From Bradyrhizobium sp. 138 (GTDB taxonomy: Bacteria > Pseudomonadota > Alphaproteobacteria > Rhizobiales > Xanthobacteraceae): 64,000 nucleotides of DNA. The stretch's first letter is position 1; every line of letters begins with the position of its first letter. Shown one piece after another: positions 1 through 8,594 of this stretch. The notes under the pieces were generated by a model. That model searched no databases and was not told the origin of the DNA. It saw only the letters and a program-made list of their open reading frames with translations. The position numbers and the translations under genes are program-made. The stretch is taken from assembly GCF_023074075.1 (NCBI RefSeq), contig NZ_JADPKT010000072.1, positions 62,001 to 126,000 of the forward strand, in the 5' to 3' direction.

Positions 1-447
1 GTAGATTTCAAACCCATTGCGCTTGTAGGTCCTGATTGCGGCGGTTGCTTCGAGCAGGACCTCAAGATGCACCTGCTCGACGCATGCCTCGGCGTGGGCG
101 AGAAGCTCTTTGATGAGGCGATCTCCGACACCCTGACCTCGGCCGTCTTCCCTCACGTAGACCGTGAAGATGTGGCCCCTGTGCCGCGATCGTCGATCTG
201 GCGATACGTAGAAGCCGCCGACTCCGATCATATCTCCGCATTCAAAGGCGCCTAAGATCACTCCGCTCAACCAACGGCGATAGGCCCCCAGCACCGCCTC
301 CCCGCCCTCGTCCTCTTCACGAGAACCAAACGTTTGAGGGTGCGTCCGAAGCGCCTCGGCGCGAATGTCGCGAAAGAGTTCGAGATCATCGACAGTCAAT
401 CGTCGGATTTCCACGTCCGTCTGGGCACACGCAGCATGCGATATCAT
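1..447 (-). CDS. GNAT-family N-acetyltransferase (3' end outside window)
   Basis: Open frame of 149 codons running off the left edge, so the C-terminus is missing. The start is fixed by a strong AGGAGG seven bases before the ATG. The product contains the GNAT core: a hydrophobic beta strand followed by FTVYVREDGRGQGVGDRLI, where the R/Q-x-x-G-x-G/A acetyl-CoA loop is seen as GRGQGVG near residue 100, and later a TYKRNGFEIY motif typical of the last GNAT strand. It would transfer an acetyl group from acetyl-CoA to an unidentified amine substrate in the cytoplasm. It lies 47 bp downstream of the DUF1127 gene on the same strand, so the two may be co-transcribed. Substrate cannot be told from sequence. 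Confidence 0.85.
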   Translation of the reverse strand, partial: MISHAACAQTDVEIRRLTVDDLELFRDIRAEALRTHPQTFGSREEDEGGEAVLGAYRRWLSGVILGAFECGDMIGVGGFYVSPDRRSRHRGHIFTVYVREDGRGQGVGDRLIKELLAHAEACVEQVHLEVLLEATAAIRTYKRNGFEIY

Positions 448-494
448 GATCGCCTCCTCTCCTTGTCGCAGCGAAGGTCGGGGGGTGACGGCCG

Positions 495-764
495 TCACAG
501 CCCACCACGGCCCCACAAAGCCCTCACATTGTCCCTCAACCTCTCGATCGCGCGTTCAGGCGCGATGCGGTCGAGCTCGCCGCGCGTCAAGCCGATATCC
601 ATCAACTCCCTGTCGCTGAGGTCCTGCAAGGTGATGCGCGGGCGCCGCTCCTGAAACGCAAGCCGGTATCGCCTGAGCAGGCTCAGGACGATGGAGAGAT
701 CGAGGCTGCGCCCTGCGGCGTCGCGCTCAATTTCGGATGAGATGTTCGTCTGTTGTGGTGGCAT
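495..764 (-). CDS. DUF1127 (YjiS-like) small protein
   Basis: Small basic protein of 89 residues. The C-terminal half has the DUF1127 signature, an arginine-rich stretch followed by LQDLSDRELMDIGLTRGEL (about residues 46-65). Short DUF1127 proteins in Agrobacterium and Rhodobacter take part in RNA turnover, phosphate/carbon metabolism and stress responses. This one has a longer C-terminal extension (ERAIERLRDNVRALWGRGGL), as many rhizobial members do. It precedes the GNAT gene. An intrinsic terminator for the incoming murJ-side transcript ends just upstream, so it probably has its own promoter in the roughly 40 bp gap. Function in this organism is not shown. Confidence 0.85.
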   Translation of the reverse strand: MPPQQTNISSEIERDAAGRSLDLSIVLSLLRRYRLAFQERRPRITLQDLSDRELMDIGLTRGELDRIAPERAIERLRDNVRALWGRGGL

Positions 765-803
765 CGGACGCTCCTGCTGTTGTGCCGGCAGGGAGCGTGG
801 CCA

Positions 804-836
804 AAAGAAAAGGCCCCGTCCGATGCCGGCGGGGCC
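804..836 (-). terminator. Rho-independent terminator downstream of murJ
   Basis: On the minus strand a GGCCCCG/CGGGGCC stem (812-818 with 830-836) is followed directly by TTTTCTTTT. It lies about 190 bp past the murJ stop and before the DUF1127 gene, so it should end the murJ transcript. Confidence 0.85.
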
Positions 837-861
837 TGGTGGAAAAGATGTCGTTGAATTC

Positions 862-939
862 CTAGCGCACGACTCCTTCCACGGCCCAGCCGAAGCGGGT
901 GATGTGGTTGCAGGTGACGATGCGCGACGATTTGATCAT
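862..939 (-). CDS. Possible 25-residue small protein
   Basis: Between the murJ stop and its terminator there is a short frame MIKSSRIVTCNHITRFGW... ending VEGVVR, with an in-frame TTG seven codons upstream. It reads like a protein (balanced composition, Cys/His/Trp) rather than the arginine/alanine-rich shadow frames nearby. No clear ribosome binding site is visible. It is too short to assign, and coding status rests only on composition and position just before a terminator. Confidence 0.3.
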   Translation of the reverse strand: MIKSSRIVTCNHITRFGWAVEGVVR

Positions 940-1021
940 GCAGCGCTGATACCACGGCAATCGCGCAAAATCAAGAGATGTATGGATGCTGCTTGCAGCC
1001 TGGAGGCGAGTGCGTGCTCGC

Positions 1022-2548
1022 CTAGCCCCGCACCAGCGAGACCAGCCAGTTGCGGCCGAACAGGATGAGGATGGCGAGCGCGTAGACGATCGTCCCTCCG
1101 ACGGCGAGCAGGAGCAGAGTCACTTCGTCCCGGAAATGTATCGCGCCAAGCCAAGATCCACTGAACCGCGCGATCAGCCAGAACGCGGCAGCCAGGATGA
1201 TCCCGGTCAGCAGGAATTTGACGAGCGACGTCAGCCACGCGCGATCCGGCACGAGAAAGCCGCGCCGCACGGCGAAGAACAGCACGAGCAAGAGATTGGT
1301 CCAGACGCCGATGGCGGTCGCCAGTGCAAGGCCGATCTGGGCCAGCGTTCCCATCAACGCGACCTTCAGCGCGACGTTGACGGCGATGCCCGTCAGCGAC
1401 GCCCGAACCGGCGTTGCCGTATCCTTGCGCGCATAAAAGGTCGCCACCGCGCTGCGGATCAGCACGAACGGGATGAGGCCGATCGCATAGGCCGCGAGCG
1501 TGGCGCCGGCGGCAGCGGCATCGGCCTTCGAGAACGCGCCGCGGGCGAACAGCGCGCGCATGATAGCGTCGGGCACGGTGATGAAGGCGGCCACGAACGG
1601 GATCGAGAACAGCAGCGTGAAATCGAAAGCGCGGCGCTGCGCCTTCATCGCGCCGTCATGGTCGTTGGCGGTGATCCGCCGCGACATCTCCGGCAGCAGC
1701 ACGGTGCCGATGGCGATGCCGATGACGCCGATCGGGAGCTGGTTGAGACGGTCGGCATAATAGAGCGCCGACAGTGCGCCGGCGGGCAGGAAGGTCGCGA
1801 TGATGGTGTCGGCAAACAGCGCGACCTGCGTGCCCATCGAGCCCAGCGTCGCAGGTCCCAACGCTTTGAAGAAGCCACGGACGTCTTCGTCGAGCTTCAG
1901 CGGGGCAAAGCGCGGCAGGCCACCATGGCGCGCGAGGTCGCCGGCGAGCAGGAAATATTGCAGGAAGCCCGAGATCAGCACGCCCCAAGCGGCGGCATGA
2001 CCCGCGGTCGGAAACCAGACCGCAACCGCCAGCGTCATCATCATCGCGACGTTGAGGAAGATCGACGCCGCCGCCGCGCTGGCGAAGCGTTGCATCACGT
2101 TGAGCATGCCGCCATAGAGCGTCACCAGCGTGATCAGCAGCAGATAGGGAAAGGTGATCCGGGTCAGCTCGATCGCGAGCTTGCGCTGCTCGGCATCCTC
2201 GCTAAATCCTGGCGCGAGGATGCTCATGGCCTGCGGCATGAACAACCAGGCGGCGATCAGCAGCAGAACTTGCGAGGCCAGCAGCAGCGTGAAGATGCGG
2301 TCGGCGAACAGTTTTGCCGCCCCCTCGCCGCGCTCGCCATGGACATGGGCATAGGCCGGCACCCAGGCGGCGTTGAAGGCGCCCTCGGCGAAGATCGCAC
2401 GGAAATGATTGGGCAGACGCAGCGCGACGAAAAAGGCGTCGGCCATGGGGCCGGCGCCGAGGATCGCCGCGAGCATGATGTCGCGGGCAAATCCCGTCAG
2501 CCGCGAGAGCAGCGTGTAACCACCAACCGTGAAGATGCGTCCGAGCAT
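1022..2548 (-). CDS. murJ: MurJ (MviN) lipid II flippase
   Basis: Polytopic membrane protein of 508 residues, the usual MurJ length. It opens with the family hallmark LLSRLTGFARDIMLAAILGAG, followed by ADAFFVALRLPNHFRAIFAEGAFNAAWVPAY, both highly conserved in MviN/MurJ. About 13-14 hydrophobic segments follow. It moves the lipid-linked peptidoglycan precursor lipid II across the inner membrane for cell-wall synthesis and belongs to the MOP exporter superfamily. A paralogous role as a wzx-like flippase for O-antigen is conceivable given the LPS neighbours, but the N-terminal signature fits MurJ. It is followed on the same strand by an intrinsic terminator. The aminotransferase gene upstream has its own terminator, so murJ is likely transcribed independently. 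Confidence 0.95.
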   Translation of the reverse strand: MLGRIFTVGGYTLLSRLTGFARDIMLAAILGAGPMADAFFVALRLPNHFRAIFAEGAFNAAWVPAYAHVHGERGEGAAKLFADRIFTLLLASQVLLLIAAWLFMPQAMSILAPGFSEDAEQRKLAIELTRITFPYLLLITLVTLYGGMLNVMQRFASAAAASIFLNVAMMMTLAVAVWFPTAGHAAAWGVLISGFLQYFLLAGDLARHGGLPRFAPLKLDEDVRGFFKALGPATLGSMGTQVALFADTIIATFLPAGALSALYYADRLNQLPIGVIGIAIGTVLLPEMSRRITANDHDGAMKAQRRAFDFTLLFSIPFVAAFITVPDAIMRALFARGAFSKADAAAAGATLAAYAIGLIPFVLIRSAVATFYARKDTATPVRASLTGIAVNVALKVALMGTLAQIGLALATAIGVWTNLLLVLFFAVRRGFLVPDRAWLTSLVKFLLTGIILAAAFWLIARFSGSWLGAIHFRDEVTLLLLAVGGTIVYALAILILFGRNWLVSLVRG

Positions 2549-2606
2549 GCGGACACTTCTAGAGGCTTATCGGGCAAGCGATAAGCCTTTGAACGAAGAT
2601 CGGATC

Positions 2607-2643
2607 AAAAAAGAGGGCCACCTCTCCCCGGCGGGGAGAGGTG
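2607..2643 (-). terminator. Rho-independent terminator of the aminotransferase gene
   Basis: Twelve-base perfect palindrome arms CACCTCTCCCCG/CGGGGAGAGGTG at 2619-2643, followed on the minus strand by a T6 tract, beginning 10 bp past the aminotransferase stop. The same CTCTCCCC palindrome occurs as a dispersed repeat in related genomes and a variant sits near 55930. Confidence 0.8.
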
Positions 2644-2652
2644 AAGCAAAGA

Positions 2653-3840
2653 TCAGCCCGCCAGCGCGCCGCGCACGGCGGCGATCACGCGCTCCTGGTC
2701 GGCTTCGGTCAGGTAGGCGTGCATGGGCAGGCTGATGACATCCTGCGACAGGCTCTCGCAGCCAGGCAGACCGCCGTCGGCGACCGGATATTGCTTGTAG
2801 GCGGTCTGCTGATGCATCGACTTGCCGTAATAGATCGCGGTCGGCACGCCCTGGGCTTTTAGCGCGGCAGCGAAACCATCGCGGTCGGTGCCCTCAGGCA
2901 GACGGATCGTGTACTGCGCCCAGACCGAGGTGTTGCCGGGCGCCAGACGCGGCACGGTGACGACGTTGCTAAGCCCGCGCGCGTAACGTTCCGCAACCCT
3001 GTTGCGGGCGGCGATCTCGTCGTCGAAAATCTTCAGCTTCTCGATCAGGACCGCGGCCTGCATGGTGTCGATCCGGCCGGTCAGGCCGAGGCGGACGTTG
3101 TCGTATTTGTCGACGCCCTGCCCGTGCACGCGGATGCTGCGCAAGGTCGCCGCGAGCTCGTCGTCATCGGTGAAGATCGCGCCGCCGTCGCCGAAGCAGC
3201 CGAGCGGCTTGGCCGGAAAGAAGCTGGTCGCGGTGGCGAGGCCGAAGGTGCCGAGCTTGCGGCCCTTGTAGCTCGCGCCAAAGCCTTGCGCGGCGTCGTC
3301 GAGCACGAACAGGCCTTCGGCCTTGGCGATCTCGGCGATGGCATCGTGATCGGCGGGCTGGCCGAACAGGTCGACCGGAATGACCGCGACTGGCCTCAGG
3401 CCGGCCTTCCGCGCAGTCGCGATGCCGCGCTTGAGCGACTCCGGGCTCATGTTGAAGGTGGCTTGGTCAACGTCGACATAAACTGGCGTCGCGCCGGTCC
3501 GCGCCACCGGCGAGGCGGTCGCGATGAAGGTGAAGGACGGACAGAGCACGGCATCACCGGGCCCCACATTCTTCGCCATCATCACCATCAGGATCGCGTC
3601 GGTGCCGCTGGCGCAGCCGATCACATGCTTGGCGCCGCTGTAGGCCGCAAGCCGCTTCTCGAGCTCGGCGACTTCAGGGCCATTGACGAACTGGCAGTGG
3701 TCGAGCACGCGCTTGACGGCCGCATCGAGCGAGGCGCCGAGCCGGCGGCGCTGCGAGCCGACGTCGATGAAGGGAATGGGTTCGGAACGCAGATGCTGGT
3801 TCATGGTCTGGTTCTTGGCGGCTTCTTGATTGGTCGACAT
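2653..3840 (-). CDS. DegT/DnrJ/EryC1/StrS sugar aminotransferase (GnnB/WbpE-like)
   Basis: PLP-dependent nucleotide-sugar aminotransferase of 395 residues. Visible motifs: GCASGTDAILM (cofactor phosphate loop), LCPSFTFIATA, VIPVDLFGQPADHDAI, LDDAAQGFGASYKGRKLG (PLP-binding Asp and Gln), TATSFFPAKPLGCFGDGGA with the Schiff-base lysine in FFPAKPLG, and RLGLTGRIDTMQAAVL. It starts 9 bp after the Gfo/Idh/MocA dehydrogenase, so the two form an operon. That pairing is the logic of GnnA/GnnB and WlbA/WbpE, which oxidise and then aminate C3 of UDP-GlcNAc or UDP-GlcNAcA. Bradyrhizobial lipid A has a 2,3-diamino-2,3-dideoxyglucose backbone, so a GnnB role is attractive; an O-antigen amino sugar is the alternative. 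Confidence 0.9.
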   Translation of the reverse strand: MSTNQEAAKNQTMNQHLRSEPIPFIDVGSQRRRLGASLDAAVKRVLDHCQFVNGPEVAELEKRLAAYSGAKHVIGCASGTDAILMVMMAKNVGPGDAVLCPSFTFIATASPVARTGATPVYVDVDQATFNMSPESLKRGIATARKAGLRPVAVIPVDLFGQPADHDAIAEIAKAEGLFVLDDAAQGFGASYKGRKLGTFGLATATSFFPAKPLGCFGDGGAIFTDDDELAATLRSIRVHGQGVDKYDNVRLGLTGRIDTMQAAVLIEKLKIFDDEIAARNRVAERYARGLSNVVTVPRLAPGNTSVWAQYTIRLPEGTDRDGFAAALKAQGVPTAIYYGKSMHQQTAYKQYPVADGGLPGCESLSQDVISLPMHAYLTEADQERVIAAVRGALAG

Positions 3841-3849
3841 GGAAAATGA

Positions 3850-4854
3850 TCAGCCGGCGACGCGGCGCGGACCCTTGCGGGCGGACGACGTCGCCGCAGG
3901 CTGCGACGGCGTTTCGAGGCACTGCGTCGCGATCTCGAGGCTGGCGACGCCCTCGTCGCCGGTGACCGCCGGCGTTTCGCCATTGCGCACGGCCTTGAGG
4001 AACGCGATCAGCTCGGCACGGAGCGGCTCGTCATGGCCGACCGGCAGATGCCGCATCGAATAGCTGCCATCGGGCTTGAAGCCGAAGCACTCGGTGACCT
4101 GGCGCGTGAGCAGATCTCCCATCACGTATTTGCCGCGGGTCGCGACCGTGACGCTGCGCGCCTTGAACGGCGTCAGCCAGTTGGTGTTGATGTGCGCGAG
4201 CACGCCGTTGGCAGTGCGGAACTGCAACAGCGCGATGTCCTCGCGCTCGGCGACCGCGCTCGACAGCTGCGGCTGCACCTCGACGATGTCGGATTCGGTG
4301 AACCAGCGGATCAGGTCGATGTCGTGCACGGCGAGGTCGATGACGACGCCGACATTGGACATGCGCGGCGGAAACGGGCCGACACGCGTGATCGCGATGG
4401 AGAGAATATCCTCGCCCGCGATCGCCTGCTTGACCGCGGCGACCGCCGGATTGAAGCGCTCGACATGGCCGACCATCAGCGTCACGCCGGCCTTTTGCGC
4501 GGCGGCGACGATCTCGCGGCCCTCTTCGACCGTGGACGCGATCGGCTTCTCGACCAGGACGTGAATGTTCTTGGCAATGCAGGCGAGCGCGACTTCGTGA
4601 TGCAGATGGGTCGGAGCTGCGATGGTGACGGCGTCGACGCCTTCGGCGAGGAGCTGGTCGAGCGTCTCGAAGCCTTGGCAGCTCGCAAGCTCGGTGGTGC
4701 GCGTCCGGTGCGGCGGCGAGGGATCGACAATGCCGACGAGGCTGACGCCGGGAAGACCGCTAAGCACGCGCGCGTGGTTGCTGCCCATCACGCCGGCGCC
4801 AATGACGCCGACGCGCAAGCCGGCCTTTGCCGGTGCAGATCCTTTGGAACTCAT
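3850..4854 (-). CDS. Gfo/Idh/MocA-family sugar-nucleotide dehydrogenase (GnnA-like)
   Basis: 334-residue NAD(P)-dependent oxidoreductase. The N-terminal Rossmann motif is VGVIGAGVMGSNHARVL, the substrate/cofactor lysine lies in HVLVEKPIAST, and VGHVERFNPAV is typical of UDP-N-acetylglucosamine 3-dehydrogenases of the GnnA/WlbA type. VVIDLAVHDIDLIRWF provides the conserved catalytic His. It should oxidise C3 of a UDP-GlcNAc-type sugar to a 3-keto product for the aminotransferase encoded 9 bp downstream. The 182 bp upstream of its start holds a GTGGCATTCGCCAC hairpin and no gene, so the promoter probably lies there. Exact substrate is inferred from family and pairing. Confidence 0.88.
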   Translation of the reverse strand: MSSKGSAPAKAGLRVGVIGAGVMGSNHARVLSGLPGVSLVGIVDPSPPHRTRTTELASCQGFETLDQLLAEGVDAVTIAAPTHLHHEVALACIAKNIHVLVEKPIASTVEEGREIVAAAQKAGVTLMVGHVERFNPAVAAVKQAIAGEDILSIAITRVGPFPPRMSNVGVVIDLAVHDIDLIRWFTESDIVEVQPQLSSAVAEREDIALLQFRTANGVLAHINTNWLTPFKARSVTVATRGKYVMGDLLTRQVTECFGFKPDGSYSMRHLPVGHDEPLRAELIAFLKAVRNGETPAVTGDEGVASLEIATQCLETPSQPAATSSARKGPRRVAG

Positions 4855-5036
4855 CTGAGCAAACCCCGATTCAACGCAAATCCCCGGCGCGCTTCTAGCA
4901 CGGACGCCACATTTGTGGCGAATGCCACCTTGGCGGCCCGGACACGATTTGATTCAAAAAGTTACACGTTCCCCGGGCCTTAGGACGAAAAAATACCGCC
5001 AGTTGGGCCCGGGTCGCGTGATTCGGAGTTTGCTGG

Positions 5037-6455
5037 TTACGACCTTTGATAGTCGTCTTCAATCCGGATGATGTCGTCTTCCCCGAGATAGCTTCCAGTC
5101 TGGACCTCGATCAGTTCCAGCATGATTTTACCGGGGTTCTCCATGCGGTGGACGGCGCCCATCGGAATGTAGATCGACTCGTTCTCGTGCACGGTCTTCA
5201 CGGTCTCGTTGACGGTGACGCGGGCTGCGCCGCGAACCACGATCCAATGTTCGGCGCGATGATGGTGCTTCTGCAGCGACAGCCGCCCGCCCGGCTTCAC
5301 CACGATGCGCTTGACCTGGTGGCGCTCGCCATTGTCGACGGACTGATAGCTGCCCCAGGGCCGGTGCACCTTGAGGTGCTCCTCGGTGACCTTGGGCGCG
5401 ACCGCCTTCAGCCTGGTCACGAGACGCTTCAGGCCGTTGGCGTCCTTCTGGCGCGAGACCAGAACCGCATCGGCGGTTGCGACCACGACGAGATCGTCGA
5501 CGCCTTCGAGCGCGACCAGCGCCTGGTCGGTGGTGACGTTGCAATTGCGAGAGTCCTCGAACACGGCAGCACCGTGCGCGGCGTTGCCTTGCGCGTCCTT
5601 CTCGGACAATTCCCACACCGCGTGCCAGGAGCCGACGTCGGACCAGCCGCACGACACCGGCACCACGGCGGCGCGCGCGGTCTTCTCCATCACCGCATAG
5701 TCGATCGAGATCGCCTTCGCCGAACCGAATGCCTCGGGCTCCAGCGTGACGAAGCCGAGATCGCGGCCGGCATTGTTGACGGCGTTGGTGACGGCCTCGA
5801 CGCTAGCCGCATCGACCCTGCGGTATTCGTCGAGCAGCACGCTGGCCGGGAACATGAAGTTGCCGCTGTTCCAGAGATAGCCCGAATTGACGTAATCGGA
5901 TGCCTTCACCGCGTCCGGCTTCTCGACGAAGCGCGCGACCGCATGCACCTCGCCGGAGATCACCTCGCCCGGGTTGATATAGCCGTATTCGGTCGCCGGC
6001 CGCTCCGGCTTGACGCCGAAGGTGACGATGCGCCCGGTGCTCGCGGCCGCAAGGCCCTCGCGGCAGGCGGCGACGAAAGCGGCGGTGTCCTGCACCACGT
6101 GATCAGCGGCGAGCGCGAGCACGATGGCTTCACTGGCGCGGTTCTGCGCGAACGCCGCTCCCGCGGCAATCGCAGGTCCGGAATCGCGCCGCATCGGCTC
6201 GAGGATCACGTCGGCCTCGATGCCGATCTCGGCGAGCTGCTCCAGCACCATGAAGCGATAGGACGCATTGGTGATGACGATCGGCCGGTCGAACAGTTGA
6301 GGATCGGAGACGCGCAGCAGCGTATCCTGGAAGGTCGAGCGGGTGCCGAACAGCGGCAGGAATTGCTTGGGCCGCACTTCGCGCGAAGCCGGCCACAGCC
6401 GCGTGCCGGCACCGCCGCACATGATCAGGGGGATTATGCGTTTGTCCATCGTCAT
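5037..6455 (-). CDS. manC: Bifunctional mannose-1-phosphate guanylyltransferase / mannose-6-phosphate isomerase
   Basis: 472 residues. The N-terminal nucleotidyltransferase carries PLIMCGGAGTRLWPASRE, the pyrophosphorylase signature, then LALAADHVV and FVEKPD. The C-terminal cupin (from about residue 370) has VHRPWGSYQSVDNGERHQVKR and LSLQKHHHRAEHW, the metal site of type II phosphomannose isomerases. The enzyme makes GDP-mannose for LPS or exopolysaccharide. The start was placed at MTMDKRIIPL, four bases after the upstream epimerase stop and preceded by AAGG, rather than 25 codons further out inside that gene. Tight coupling with the UDP-glucuronate epimerase gene supports one transcript. 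Confidence 0.93.
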   Translation of the reverse strand: MTMDKRIIPLIMCGGAGTRLWPASREVRPKQFLPLFGTRSTFQDTLLRVSDPQLFDRPIVITNASYRFMVLEQLAEIGIEADVILEPMRRDSGPAIAAGAAFAQNRASEAIVLALAADHVVQDTAAFVAACREGLAAASTGRIVTFGVKPERPATEYGYINPGEVISGEVHAVARFVEKPDAVKASDYVNSGYLWNSGNFMFPASVLLDEYRRVDAASVEAVTNAVNNAGRDLGFVTLEPEAFGSAKAISIDYAVMEKTARAAVVPVSCGWSDVGSWHAVWELSEKDAQGNAAHGAAVFEDSRNCNVTTDQALVALEGVDDLVVVATADAVLVSRQKDANGLKRLVTRLKAVAPKVTEEHLKVHRPWGSYQSVDNGERHQVKRIVVKPGGRLSLQKHHHRAEHWIVVRGAARVTVNETVKTVHENESIYIPMGAVHRMENPGKIMLELIEVQTGSYLGEDDIIRIEDDYQRS

Positions 6456-6456
6456 C

Positions 6457-7446
6457 TCAAACCTTGAAGTAGTCCCGATACCAGGTGACAAAATTGTGGA
6501 CCCCATGCTCGATCGGCGTTGACGGTGCAAAGCCGGTGTCGCGCATCAAATCCTCGACATCCGCGAACGTTTCCAGCACATCTCCCGGCTGCATCGGCAG
6601 CAATTCTTTGATCGCCGTCCGGCCCAGCTCCCGCTCCAGAAGACCGACGACGTGCATCAGTTCCTCCGGATGGTGATTGCCGACATTGTAGACCTTAAAC
6701 GGCGCATTTGCGGCAGCCGGATCGTCCGCGGGCACAAGATCGACCAGCCTGGATACTACACGCGTCACATCATCAATATAGGTGAAGTCGCGACGCATCT
6801 TTCCATGGTTAAAGAGCCGGATCGGCTTGCCCGCCATGATGGCGTTCACGAACAGAAACATGGCCATGTCGGGCCGACCCCACGGGCCGTAAATGGTAAA
6901 GAAGCGCAGCCCCGTGACCGGCAGGCGATAAAGATGGCTGTAGGACTGCGCCATCACCTCGTTCGCCTTCTTGGTCGCGGCGTAGAAGCTCACGGGATGG
7001 TCGGTGCGGTCCGCAACCGCAAATGGCAGTTTTGTGTTGGCGCCATAAACGGAGGATGACGAGGCGTAGACGAGATGACGACAGCTATTGTTGCGGCAGC
7101 CCTCGAGCACGTTGAGAAAGCCCACGAGATTGGAATCGGCGTAGGCGTGCGGCTGCTCGATCGAGTAGCGTACGCCGGCCTGCGCCGCGAGATGCACGAC
7201 CTCGGTAAAGCGATGCTGCGCAAACAGCGCCGCCATCGCCTCACGGTCGGCAAGATCGGCCTCGACGAAGGAGAAGCGGGAGTCGCTCTGCAACAGCGCA
7301 AGACGCGCCCGCTTCAGCGCCGGATCGTAATAGCTGTTGAGATTGTCGAGCCCGATGACGGACCGGCCCTCGCCCAAAAGCTGTCGGGCGACGTGGAATC
7401 CGATGAAACCCGCAGCGCCCGTGACCAAAATCGCCTGATCCGTCAT
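6457..7446 (-). CDS. lspL: UDP-glucuronate 4-epimerase (extended SDR)
   Basis: 329-residue extended short-chain dehydrogenase/reductase. VTGAAGFIGFHVA is the NAD+ loop, VIGLDNLNSYYDPALKRARL is characteristic of the UDP-glucuronate/galacturonate epimerases of the LspL/CapI group, and the catalytic motif is YAATKKANE. VTGLRFFTIYGPWGRPDMAMF follows. It interconverts UDP-GlcA and UDP-GalA, a donor for LPS core and exopolysaccharide in rhizobia. The start at MTDQAILV has a GGAACAAG ribosome site; the long N-terminal extension possible upstream is compositionally unlike protein. It lies immediately before manC, and divergent from the membrane-protein gene at 7635. Confidence 0.9.
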   Translation of the reverse strand: MTDQAILVTGAAGFIGFHVARQLLGEGRSVIGLDNLNSYYDPALKRARLALLQSDSRFSFVEADLADREAMAALFAQHRFTEVVHLAAQAGVRYSIEQPHAYADSNLVGFLNVLEGCRNNSCRHLVYASSSSVYGANTKLPFAVADRTDHPVSFYAATKKANEVMAQSYSHLYRLPVTGLRFFTIYGPWGRPDMAMFLFVNAIMAGKPIRLFNHGKMRRDFTYIDDVTRVVSRLVDLVPADDPAAANAPFKVYNVGNHHPEELMHVVGLLERELGRTAIKELLPMQPGDVLETFADVEDLMRDTGFAPSTPIEHGVHNFVTWYRDYFKV

Positions 7447-7634
7447 CTTGTTCCCATGGGGATAGCCAACCCGCGATGCCTGTTTTGCCGCGGTCTTGAG
7501 GGGGTCGCAATAGCCTGGCCGCCCTTTCACAACGGCTATTGCAAGATCGGCGCCAAAACCATACCAAAGCGGCCGAATTCGGCGCTCGCGTCGGGTTGCC
7601 TCAAATCTTCGCAAACCCTGTTCATGCGGGCGAG

Positions 7635-8594
7635 ATGCGCCGAATCCTGCTGTCGACGGCCAAAATCCTGATTTCCGCGGCGCTGCTCTATCTGGCGCTG
7701 CGCAAGGTCGATCTGTCCGAACTGTTTTCGCGCTTCACCGTCACCAGCCTGTTCTGGATCGGCGTGGCGATCGCGATCACGTTCCTGCAGATCTTCGTCG
7801 GCGTGCTGCGCTGGCGCGAGATCAGCGCCGTCTGCGGCGCTCCGCTCGAGCTCCGCCGCGCCATGCGCTACAACGTGATCGGCTCCTTCTTCAACCAGAC
7901 CCTGCCGTCGGCGATCGGCGGCGACGCGGTCCGGCTGTGGCTCGTCGCGCGCGCCGGCGCCGGCTGGCGTGCGGCGACCTACTCGATCTTCGTCGACCGC
8001 GCGATCGGCTTGATCGCGCTCGCGATCGTGATCGTCGCGAGCCTGCCCTGGAGCTACACCCTCATCACCGATCCGCACGGGCGCTCGGCGCTGCTGCTCG
8101 TCGACCTGCTGGCGCTCGCGGGCGGCCTCGGCTTCCTGATCTTCGGCGCACTGAAATGGCGCTGGCTGAAGACCTGGTGGGCCACGCATCACCTTCACGC
8201 CTGCGCCGTGATCGCCAACCGCGTGATCTTCAGCCGCACCCGCGGGCCGATCATCGCAATCCTGTCGGTGCTCGTTCACGTGCTCGCCGTCGTCATCGCC
8301 TGGTGCGTGGTGCAGTCGATTGCGGCCCCGGTTCGCTTCAGCGACGTCTTCCTGCTGGTGCCGCCCGTGATGCTGATCACGATGATGCCGATCTCGATCG
8401 CCGGCTGGGGCGTGCGTGAAGCCACGATGGGCCTGGCGTTCGGCTTCGCGGGGCTTGCCGCCAACGAGGGCGTCAACATCTCGCTGCTGTTCGGCGCCGT
8501 GTCCTTCATCGTCGGCGCGGTCGGCGGTCTGGTCTGGATCCTCAGTGCGGAGAAGGCCGCGCAAGGCTCGGCGCCGATCGGAGTGCCGGAGTGA
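7635..8594 (+). CDS. Lysylphosphatidylglycerol synthase TM-region / UPF0104 flippase-like membrane protein
   Basis: 319-residue polytopic protein with about eight membrane segments. The N-terminus (ILISAALLYLALRKVDLSELF), the FFNQTLPSAIGGDAVRLWL motif and the late MPISIAGWGVREATM motif are characteristic of the LPG_synthase_TM family, whose members flip or transport lipid-linked substrates or form the membrane half of MprF. No soluble synthase domain is present. The start was set at MRRILLST with GGGCGAG upstream. Its stop overlaps the GTG start of the WecA-type transferase, suggesting translational coupling. A role in moving the polyprenyl-linked sugar of this cluster is possible but unproven. 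Confidence 0.85.
   Translation: MRRILLSTAKILISAALLYLALRKVDLSELFSRFTVTSLFWIGVAIAITFLQIFVGVLRWREISAVCGAPLELRRAMRYNVIGSFFNQTLPSAIGGDAVRLWLVARAGAGWRAATYSIFVDRAIGLIALAIVIVASLPWSYTLITDPHGRSALLLVDLLALAGGLGFLIFGALKWRWLKTWWATHHLHACAVIANRVIFSRTRGPIIAILSVLVHVLAVVIAWCVVQSIAAPVRFSDVFLLVPPVMLITMMPISIAGWGVREATMGLAFGFAGLAANEGVNISLLFGAVSFIVGAVGGLVWILSAEKAAQGSAPIGVPE

Noticed and set aside
986..2584. 532-codon plus-strand open frame opposite murJ
   Set aside because: It is fully antisense to murJ, with the Arg/Asp/His-rich composition of a high-GC shadow frame and no protein motif.
2601..2652. Transposon end at CTCTCCCCGG palindrome
   Set aside because: No transposase nearby; the sequence fits a terminator placed 10 bp after a stop codon.
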